26,329 nt of DNA from NCBI GenBank assembly GCA_903772945.1, contig CAICTM010001589.1, positions 1 to 26,329 of the forward strand, written 5' to 3'. The notes beneath the pieces are model-generated. The model made no database searches. It was not told the origin of the DNA and worked only from the letters and a program-made list of their open reading frames with translations. Source of the stretch: Seminavis robusta. Lineage: Eukaryota; Bacillariophyta; Bacillariophyceae; Naviculales; Naviculaceae. Every line of letters begins with the position of its first letter. Position 1 is the stretch's first letter. Positions 9,534 to 16,787 of this stretch are shown piece after piece. The position numbers and the translations under genes are program-made.

Positions 9534-11507
9534 ATGGCCAGCTCTAATTTTTCGGATCTCGTCTCTCGTGCAGCGGCATGGGAGGTACATGCTCCAAACT
9601 ACGCTGATATCCTCACTGCTGTGGGTGGTGCCTCGAATGCAAATCGTGATGTTGCCTCTCGCGCCATGAGCCAATTTTGCCTTCGTTCACCTGTCACCTT
9701 TGGCTTCGTCCTCCAAAATGATGAAATGATTATCGACATTGGACACTCACTCTACGCTTACCCCGTGAATCCGAGCCAAGCCTCTCCTTACGACAATCTC
9801 TACGCTATCGTGGTGGGGAACGATCTTCGAAGCGCTATCATGGTGGCGCCTGGTCCTCCCCATGTCTGCCTTCGAGCGCACGGCTGACATAGCCTGCCAC
9901 AACATGACGATTATTGACGGAGGAACCATGTTTGCTGCCGTTCCCGCTCCTGTGCTACACAGTGGCCCCCACGGTGGTGGTGTCCCAGACACTGATGTCT
10001 TCCGCGTCCGTCGCGTGATGCCTCTTCCGTCCTATCTTTCTGAAGCCGTCCTTGCGGCCCGTCCCGAGGGACAGTACAGTCTTCCCCAGTTCCGTGCGGA
10101 AGTTCTCACCCCTGAGATAACTCACACGGATCCTGCGCGACAGGCTGCCATCACCCCCTTGGTCCAATGGTTCCGCGCCTGTTGTACGTTAGCCGCGGGA
10201 GGTCATACGTCCACTAGTAATGACGCAGCCAACGTGGCCGCGCCCATTAGCACAAACGCGCTCCAACGAAGTACCAACCGGGTGCTCTCCCCCTACCTGG
10301 CTGCGCTTGGCGCGGTAGGTCCGGGCCTGACAAATGCAACCTTCAATGCGGGAATCATGAACCTACGTGATACGCTGGAATAACAACTCCAGTATGACCA
10401 TGAGAAGAGCAACAAAACCTTCACGGATAAATTCGGGGCTGCCCTAGCCACTCACGTCCACAACCTCTGTGACGTGGCCGATGACGCAAACCTTCCCGTC
10501 ATTCACCGTCTGCTCGCGAAGTCCCCTAAAGGGAATGAACACGGGATCCTGCAAGCTCAACTAGACGAACGCACTCAGGCATCGGCGCTGCCCATTAACC
10601 TCGCGAACAAACCCTTGGTCACTGGACACATTCTGGATCGTGTCTTCCGCAAGTACTTCGTGAACGGTCAAGGGACCACCTTGGGCGAAGGCCTCTCCCC
10701 CTTCTCGGTAGTGTGCCAAGGCCATTTGGAAGCCAAGGCAGTCCAGGACTTAGCTGCTCGAGCAGAGTACGTTGAGAAGGGAGCCTCCGTCACCTTGGAA
10801 GATGCCATCGCCATCACTTCCACCGACGTCAAGTTTCCCACCGATGCTCGCATTGCGGAGGAGAAGCTCTATGGGTTCTCCATCATGATAGATGTCTTCA
10901 ATGGAGGAAACCATCCAGTTTCGCGCTCGGTGCGTGATGTGGCCTCTCGCTGGGATCCTACCTCCACACCATCCATGGCCTACACGCTGACAACCGGAGT
11001 GTGGCGGTGGACTTGTGCGGTCGCATCCTTTTCGAGGTCCAACAAGATTACTTCTTGTGGGTCAACGAAGCTATCCTAAATCCAGGCGCTGCTGCCCCCA
11101 ACTTCGGAGCGCTCACTAGGCTCGTTCAGTCCTCCCGTGCCTCGTCTCTCGCAGAGCTCCCTGCTCACTGGCACTCGTTCTTCAAGTCCGAGCCGCCTAG
11201 CAAGAAGCCTGCCGGAGCAAACCAACAGCGAGCGGGAGCGCACCCCGTTACCAACTTCCACGGCGATGAGGACCTCTTGAAGCGTTTCCAGGACTCTGGG
11301 TTCCGCTCCATCACTGAAATGACCAAGGACCACCAGTATACTATTCCCAAACACGGTGGTCAAGACGTCTGTATGGCCTGGGCCCTCAAAGGCAGCTGCG
11401 CCTCCGGATGCAAGCGCGCTGCCACCCACAAGCGCTACTCAGCGGCTACGGTGCAGAAGCTTCACACTCTCCTCACGGACTGTGGAGTTGCTGACCCGCA
11501 GCCCTGA
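9534..11507 (+). pseudogene. Gag-like ORF1 of the YR element, frameshifted, with C-terminal zinc-finger-like motif
   Basis: The reading starts at ATG 9534 (frame to 9887), shifts +1 near 9840-9885, and continues as an open frame to 11079 interrupted by TAA at 10381-10383. It shifts again near 10940-10955 to the frame that ends at 11507. Joined parts give about 650 codons. The last part has the motif C-M-A-W-A-L-K-G-S-C-A-S-G-C-K-R-A-A-T-H (around 11368-11425), a C-x6-C-x3-C-x5-H pattern that recurs in Gag-like proteins of stramenopile YR elements and is presumed to bind nucleic acid. The rest shows no named domain. Its position directly after the leader repeat and before RT supports Gag. The sequence around each break stays protein-like in a new frame, so the breaks look like recent indels. 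Confidence 0.7.
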
Positions 11508-11558
11508 GTCTCCACGCCTGGACTCGCCACCCGTATTGGAGCTCCCGCTCCTATCTCG

Positions 11559-14286
11559 GTGGCGTCCATGCCTCGCAAGCAGTTTGGTCTCCGCCCTTTT
11601 GATCGCGATGTCTCTCCTGTGAAACCTCCAAGGACTAACAGGAGCACTCCTGCTCGCAAAACACCTTCACACGACAAATCTATCACTTCAATTCACGCCC
11701 TCTCACACGCAGCCTCGCTGTCAATGTCTTCATCATCAAAGCGGTCGGCTGGCCTACTGCCCGGATCACCTAAGAAACGCCGACCGCCTTCATCCACTAC
11801 ATCAAACACCACTAAAACTACTAGCCCTGCCGTTGACACCAGATCAATCCGAAATGACAGACTAGGTACGTTAGTCCAAAACCTTTGCTCAGCCTACTCG
11901 AAGGCAGAGATGTGGGAGTCTTTTGTCACCGACTTCCGAGTTCATCGAGAACAAGTTCTGGGCTGTCCTTCCATTCGACCTCGTCAAAGACGAACCCTCC
12001 CTCCTTCTATCTGCCGCTGCGGTCAAGGTGGAACGAGACCGAAAACCCCGACTCATCAGCGACCACACCTTGAACTGGGGTTGGCCCTCCGTCAATGAAA
12101 CCACATCACATCACGCGCCGCCCGAGGCCATGCAATTTGGAAATGCCCTGCCGCGCATCTTGTACGATGTGCGTCACGCTAACCCCAAGTTTGGACCCGT
12201 CCGCCTCTGCAAGCATGACATCAAGGACGGCTTCTACCGCATGTTCCTGAACGCTTCCGACTGCATCCGACTCGTGCTGGTGCTGCCTCGCTATGAAGGT
12301 GAGCCCCAACTGGTGGCCATCCCAATGTCATGCACCATGGGATGGGTCGAGTCGCCGCCCACTTTCAGTGGCATGTCGGAGACTACCTGCGACCGAGCAA
12401 ATGAACGCTTCCTGAAGTCCCCCAGAGCCTGTCCTCCACACAGACTTGAGCATCATGCCGAGGAAATGGATGACCTGGACCCGTCCACCACTCCTAGACC
12501 ACGAGAGAAAGATGACCATGCGGCAACGCAAGAACTCCTTGGGATCGCCACCTCCCCCTTGGAGGCCGAACCGGACCACTTCGCGGGACCCTCGAACAGA
12601 CCTCTGCTCCAGCCCATCGGGCAAAATGATGTGTTCGTTGACGACTTCATCCAACTGGGCCAAGGAGGAAAGACCCGTATGAAAGCGCTGCGCAGGCACT
12701 TACTCCATGGCATTGACGAGATCCTCGCGCGCCCCAACCTCAGCGAGAAACACCGAAATGAGGCAGTCTCGCTCAAGAAACTCCTGCAAGGAGATGGAAG
12801 CTGGGCTAATACTCGAAAAATCATTCTGGGATGGATCATCGACACCCTTTGACAGACTCTGGAACTTCCTCCCCACCGGAAGCAAGCGCTCGCCGACATC
12901 TTCAAGGAACTAGCTGGGTGTCGCAGAGTCAGCCACAAGCGTTGGATGCAAATCCTCGGCAAACTGCGCTTTGTCTCTGTAGCCATTCAGGGCTCCGCTG
13001 GACTCTTCAGCGCACTCCAGCTCGCCCTCACGAAGTCCAAAGGAGGGAGAATCCGGATCAACGCTGCGCTGAGATCCCACATCGATGCCTTTGCTGATCT
13101 GGCTGCCAGCCTCTGCCACCGCCCGACACACTTGGCTGAGATCGTCCCCCAGGACCCATCCTTCTTCGGCGCCACTGACGCCGCCAAGGCTGGAATGGGC
13201 GGTGTCTACTTTGACTCCGAGGAAACTCCTTACCTATGGAGGTTCCCGTTCCCTCCCAATGTGCAGGCTCAGCTCGTGTCCACGGACAACCCGAAGGGAA
13301 CCGTCACCAACAGTGACCTCGAGCAAGCAGCCATCCTTGCGCAACACTCCTTGCAAGCGGCGCGGCACTGCGTCACCTACGCCACCCTCTACACTCTCTC
13401 GGACAACACCCCGGCCGTCTCCAGAGTCTCCAAAGGGGCGGTCACCTCAGATGGCCCTGCGGCGTTCCTCTGCAACTACGCCTGCCGACACCAGCGAGAG
13501 CACCGCTACTGCGCCCTCTCGTCCTACATCCCGGGTCCTGCCAACGTGATGGCTGATGATGCGTCGCGTCTGCAACACCTCACCCTGCCTGAACTTCTCG
13601 CCCACTTTGAACAGCGCTATCCGCAGAACAAACCCTGGCAGGTGTTGACTCTGCCACCCGAGGTCAGTTCACTGTTGATCTCCGCCTTGCGCTGCAGACC
13701 GCTTCCAAAAACACTGTCTCCAAGACGGCCGCCGCCCGCGACCGGACCTTCGGACGATGGTGTGACTTCTGCGCGGGCCTCGGCGTCAACCCATCTTTCT
13801 GTGATATCCCTGACCAAGAGATCCAAGCCTGCTACCTCCTTGTCTTCGGAAACCGTTACCGCCAGTCTAACAATGTCCGAGCTGACTCGGTGGACAAGGC
13901 CCTTCTTGCCGTCGGGAAGGGGATCACCGACCTGGGTCACCCGGATCCCAGAAAGCTCAAAGCAGGATCCGACCACAACCATCCAATACTCGCTGCTTTC
14001 CTCAAAGGACTCAGGGATGAAGATGGACCCCCTGACCGAGCCTACCCCGTCAACCTCTCCATCCTCCGAGCTATGCTCGATGCCCTGGACTACGACGACG
14101 CCACCTGGGGAACCCTCAACCGCCACGTCCGCGACCTCTACATCCTGGCCTTCTTCTGGCTTCTGCGCCCTGCGGAGTACCTGGATACCGGGAACCCTGA
14201 ATCCCGAAGCCAAGCCTTTCGCCTCTGTGATGTCTCCTTCACTGTCCGCGGCGGCCTCCAAGTCCGCGGAGACACCATCTCTTTGA
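11559..14286 (+). pseudogene. Reverse transcriptase-RNase H of the YR element, with one frameshift and one nonsense codon
   Basis: The ORF opens with ATG 11559 and a basic, Ser/Thr/Pro-rich N-terminus. It then shifts frame near 11925-11940 into the RT domain. RT motifs: RKPRLISDHTLN, CKHDIKDGFYRM (motif A Asp), PMSCTMGWVESPP (motif B) and DVFVDDFI (the catalytic VDD). TGA at 12850-12852 interrupts the same frame, which continues directly with the connection region (KRWMQILGKLRFV) and an RNase H domain: FGATDAAKAGMGG, the Glu of SDLEQAA, the Asp of LSDNTPAVS, and NVMADDASR. The stop is one base from a sense codon. The frame stays open to 14286, but from about 13640 the conserved coding passes to the recombinase frame, so the real protein end is probably nearer 13700. 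This is the polymerase that copies the element RNA. Confidence 0.85.
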
Positions 14287-14870
14287 ATGATGTGAAAAAC
14301 CACGCGTGCCTCACCGATGCCACGTTTATGTTCACTGACCAAAAGAATGCTATCCGCGGCGAGTCCGTGGGCCACCGCCCGACCTCTGATCCGTGGCTTT
14401 GCCCAGTGAAGTCGCTCGCGCGTGTGGTCTACCACCTCCGTACCAACGGCGCCGATGCCGATACTCCCCTCTTCAACCACTTCAATGCGGCCCGCAACCG
14501 GTGGTATCCTGTGAAGCCTCAGTTCATCACCAACGCCCTCCACCACACTGCGGCCCTCATCTCCCACGACACCGGCATCAACCCTGACAAGGTCTCTGCC
14601 CGCTCCCTCCGTCCTGGTGGTGCCACATCCCTTCTCTTCGCACATGTCAACTCGGATGCCATCCGCCTTCTCGGCCGCTGGAAGTCCGACGCCATGCTCC
14701 GCTACCTGCGCATCCAAGCCGCTGCCGCCACCCACCACTACTCCCAACAGATGTTGGACCATGGGGCGTACAACTTCCCGGGAGGCACCTACGATCACCA
14801 CCTCCTCCCGGAGCAAGCGCCCCAACACTTCAACGAGATTCTTCTCCACGAAGAACTCTACGAGGACTAA
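13611..14870 (+). CDS. Tyrosine recombinase of the YR element
   Basis: The frame is open from 13611 (TGA at 13608) to TAA at 14868-14870, 419 codons, and overlaps the RT-RNase H frame in the -1 register. An N-terminal SAM-like core-binding part (ARDRTFGRWCDFC...) precedes the catalytic part. The motifs are FFWLLRPAEYL (first catalytic Arg), SARSLRPGGATSLLF (box II, second Arg), LLGRWKSDAM and the nucleophile region MLRYLRI (Tyr). Box II carries Arg-Ser-Leu-Arg where most YRs have His-x-x-Arg. The enzyme replaces a DDE integrase: it joins the circular copy to target DNA through a covalent 3'-phosphotyrosine. The first ATG in this frame is 14070, inside the domain, so translation may depend on -1 frameshifting from RT-RNase H or on a non-AUG start. 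Unlike its neighbours this frame has no internal stop. Confidence 0.85.
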   Translation, partial: TALSAEQTLAGVDSATRGQFTVDLRLALQTASKNTVSKTAAARDRTFGRWCDFCAGLGVNPSFCDIPDQEIQACYLLVFGNRYRQSNNVRADSVDKALLAVGKGITDLGHPDPRKLKAGSDHNHPILAAFLKGLRDEDGPPDRAYPVNLSILRAMLDALDYDDATWGTLNRHVRDLYILAFFWLLRPAEYLDTGNPESRSQAFRLCDVSFTVRGGLQVRGDTISLNDVKNHACLTDATFMFTDQKNAIRGESVGHRPTSDPWLCPVKSLARVVYHLRTNGADADTPLFNHFNAARNRWYPVKPQFITNALHHTAALISHDTGINPDKVSARSLRPGGATSLLFAHVNSDAIRLLGRWKSDAMLRYLRIQAAAATHHYSQQMLDHGAYNFPGGTYDHHLLPEQAPQHFNEILLHEELYED

Positions 14871-14967
14871 CCTACCCTAGTCCTTGCCCCCCTGTCCTCG
14901 CCTACACCTGGACAGGGGTAACTTCCCCACCCCGCTACGCTCCCTCCCTGTTCTGCCTTTGGCTTTT

Positions 14968-15176
14968 TGGTTGCACGACTCAAGGCTGTCCCGTGGAACA
15001 TCACATTCCCGGGACTCCCTTTCGCCGTGTGGGATCCATCCGGGACTCCCCAGTCCCGAATGGAAACCCGGGGTCTGGAGACAGTCGGCTCAGTAAATGG
15101 CCGAGTCTCTACACTCACCTAATCCTCTACTAGTCGTGCCTAGCTGCTCTGCGCGAGCGCACCTTGTCTGCGCTCG
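14968..15176 (+). repeat. B1: internal half of the split direct repeat
   Basis: About 209 bp, repeated at 15655-15863 with a few differences. It starts TGGTTGCACGACTC and ends with the hairpin CGAGCGCA-ccttgtc-TGCGCTCG (15154-15176), directly against A2. It also has a GGGACT-cccc-AGTCCC hairpin. The B1/A2 junction represents the end-to-end joint expected in the circular intermediate of Ngaro/PAT elements. Confidence 0.88.
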
Positions 15177-15638
15177 GTGTCGAGCAGCAGCACGCCTGGG
15201 GAACCCCCCCAGTCCGAGCTTCCACGCCCCACAGCGTGGAAACTTGAACCCTGATGGGTCCTCGCATCCATGACCCTAATCATGGTTGCCGAGAGGACCA
15301 TCTCACAATTTGCAAAATTAATTCCCACGCTCCTCACCTACAACTCAAGTACATCTCTACATCTCGCAGGTCATCACCTGCGTTCCGGAAATGGATACCC
15401 CACATGATGATGCACGGCATCAGCTCCTCAATGCCTCTCGAACAAGATTACCCTTAAGGCAACGACGCCCGTCCAAGACCACATTTGGCAAGATCAACTG
15501 CGGCAACCATGAATCACTAAAGCCAGCGACCTAGCCAAGATCAGCCATTGAACTGCCGATCGCAAGAAGGTTGTCTCTCTCTCAGCTCACAATTCTTCAT
15601 TCAGCCGACGCTGAAAGCAAGAACCTAGATTAGATTAA
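15177..15638 (+). repeat. A2: internal copy of the A repeat
   Basis: About 462 bp, a near-identical copy of A1 (9029-9489), starting GTGTCGAGCAGCAGCACG and ending GATTAGATTAA. It contains the same two hairpins, TTCCACGC/GCGTGGAA at 15220-15241 and GCAGGT/ACCTGC. It is flanked by B1 on the left without a gap and by B2 on the right after a 16-base pyrimidine-rich spacer. Confidence 0.9.
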
Positions 15639-15654
15639 CCCACCTCTCCCTCCC

Positions 15655-15863
15655 TGGTTGCACGACTCAAGGCTGTCCCGTGGAACATCACATTCCCGGG
15701 ACTCCCTTTCGCCATGTGGGATCCATCCGGGACTCCCCAGTCCCGGATGGTACCCCGGGGACTGGAGACGGTCGGCTCAGTAAATGGCCGAGTCTCTCCA
15801 CTCACCTAATCCTCTACTAGTCGTGCCTAGCTGCTCTGGGCGAGCGCAGCTTGTCTGCGCTCG
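15655..15863 (+). repeat. B2: right terminal half of the split direct repeat
   Basis: About 209 bp, a copy of B1. It ends with the hairpin CGAGCGCA-gcttgtc-TGCGCTCG at 15841-15863. The loop-side base differs from B1 while the stem is unchanged. The next base, 15864, resumes the host tandem repeat with AGCCATTGTAGCC, which fixes the right end of the element. Confidence 0.88.
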
Positions 15864-16190
15864 AGCCATTGTAGCCGGCAACAGTTGCTACCGTACAGTT
15901 ACATCGGCGACAGTATCAACAGTACCGAACACACTCAGATTCCGCTTTGCTGGCTACACTTCGTTGTCGGTATCTTGCATTGGATCCTTATGATGAATAC
16001 ATGCACAACCGAACATTATGAATCCAGCCATTGTAGCCGGCTGCGGTATAGCTACATCGACGACAGTGGCAACAGTACCGAAAGTTCGGCTTTGCTCACT
16101 ACGGTTACCGGTACCTCACATTGGATCCTTATGACGAATACATGCACAACCGAATATTGTCAATCCAGCCATTGTAGCCAGTTATCGAAC
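15864..16190. repeat. Right part of the ~150-bp tandem repeat array
   Basis: About two more units of the array that was cut at 9028: AGCCATTGTAGCCGGC..., CGACAGTATCAACAGTACCGAACACACTCAG, TTGGATCCTTATGATGAAT, and a second round ending near GTAGCCAGTTATC. The first unit here matches the 8750-8860 unit closely. The array ends near 16190; beyond it no unit is recognisable. Confidence 0.85.
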
Positions 16191-16325
16191 AAGAACCTGT
16201 TACTTATGGATACACATGACCGTTGATTCTGCAACTGAAGTGCGGCTACTCTAATTTACACAGTAAACGCTGGCGAATCGATTTTGGAGTGCAACTGAGG
16301 GGGTAACCAAAAGGAGCGCCGTCTC
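16191..16325. other. Spacer between tandem array and Copia element
   Basis: 135 bp with no recognised gene. It ends GCCGTCTC directly before the TGAAAGCG start of the Copia 5' LTR. A purine run, ACTGAGGGGG, sits near 16295. It resembles the tract before the 3' LTR but is not followed by an LTR start. Confidence 0.4.
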
Positions 16326-16446
16326 TGAAAGCGTTACAGTTCCTCCCACGACTCAGAGTATCCGTGAGTAGATTGAGTCATGCTTTATGAGTCAACACGA
16401 TGGAACAGAGAACGCTGGCAAGCACACGTTCTCAACGAAACCAAAG
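16326..16446 (+). repeat. 5' LTR of the Copia element (minimum extent)
   Basis: Starts TGAAAGCGTTACAG and is identical to 24006-24126 except C at 16423 versus T at 24103. Identity ends after ACCAAAG. The true LTR may be longer if the 3' copy was truncated by the neighbouring element. It carries the element's promoter by family knowledge; I see no clear TATA box. Confidence 0.8.
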
Positions 16447-16787
16447 GACACGGTAAACTGGAGTATTCGACAGGAGTAAAGCATCCTGCCAACGAACCGT
16501 TTCCCGCAGATACCACGTTGACTTCCGTATGAATCAAGATCAACTACCACGATGCATTGATCTAACACGCTACGAACTAGCTTTACTGATCGCATCAATC
16601 AAAGCTCACAACACAGATTATGAATTACTAAGAAGCGAACTTTGCAATACCTTGCACTCGTCTTGAATAGTTGCAGTTGATCTCGCTGGGCGGTAGCTAC
16701 CTCTACGAGATCCCTCTATTCAAGTAGTATTTCCTCACATTAGCAGATTAACTAGTCGCAGTTACGCACTGCCACACCTCCATCAAG
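16447..16787 (+). other. Copia 5' untranslated leader
   Basis: 341 bp between the shared LTR sequence and the Gag ATG. It should hold the primer binding site and packaging signal. I did not recognise a standard initiator-Met tRNA complement directly after position 16446. Part of this stretch could belong to a longer 5' LTR. Confidence 0.5.

Larger units (their letters stand above)
9029..15863 (+). mobile_element. Complete tyrosine-recombinase retrotransposon, Ngaro/PAT-like (DIRS order), coding region decayed
   Basis: A 6.8-kb element with split direct repeats in the order A1 (9029-9489), coding region, B1 (14968-15176), A2 (15177-15638), B2 (15655-15863). This arrangement, with RT-RNase H followed by a tyrosine recombinase and no DDE integrase, is the known hallmark of Ngaro- and PAT-type elements. 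They replicate through a circular DNA intermediate and integrate by recombinase without target duplication. As expected, the host repeat unit reads ...TTAATCC on the left and AGCCATTGTAGCC on the right, which joins into an intact unit with nothing duplicated. I see no methyltransferase or hydrolase ORF, which some PAT and Ngaro members carry. Several frameshifts and two in-frame stops suggest that this copy cannot make its proteins without help. Confidence 0.9.

Noticed and set aside
13617..14849. A 410-codon minus-strand open frame
   Set aside because: It is the antisense shadow of the GC-rich recombinase and RNase H region. Its Val/Gly/Glu-rich sequence has no domain, and the plus strand carries clear motifs.
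9029..15863. A conventional LTR retrotransposon with A1 and A2 as LTRs
   Set aside because: A1 and A2 do not bound the element: B1 precedes A2 and B2 follows it. There is no target duplication, and the enzyme is a tyrosine recombinase, not a DDE integrase.
16290..16325. A polypurine tract and remnant of another LTR element before the Copia 5' LTR
   Set aside because: The run ACTGAGGGGG resembles the Copia tract, but 20 unrelated bases separate it from the LTR start and no pol sequence precedes it.
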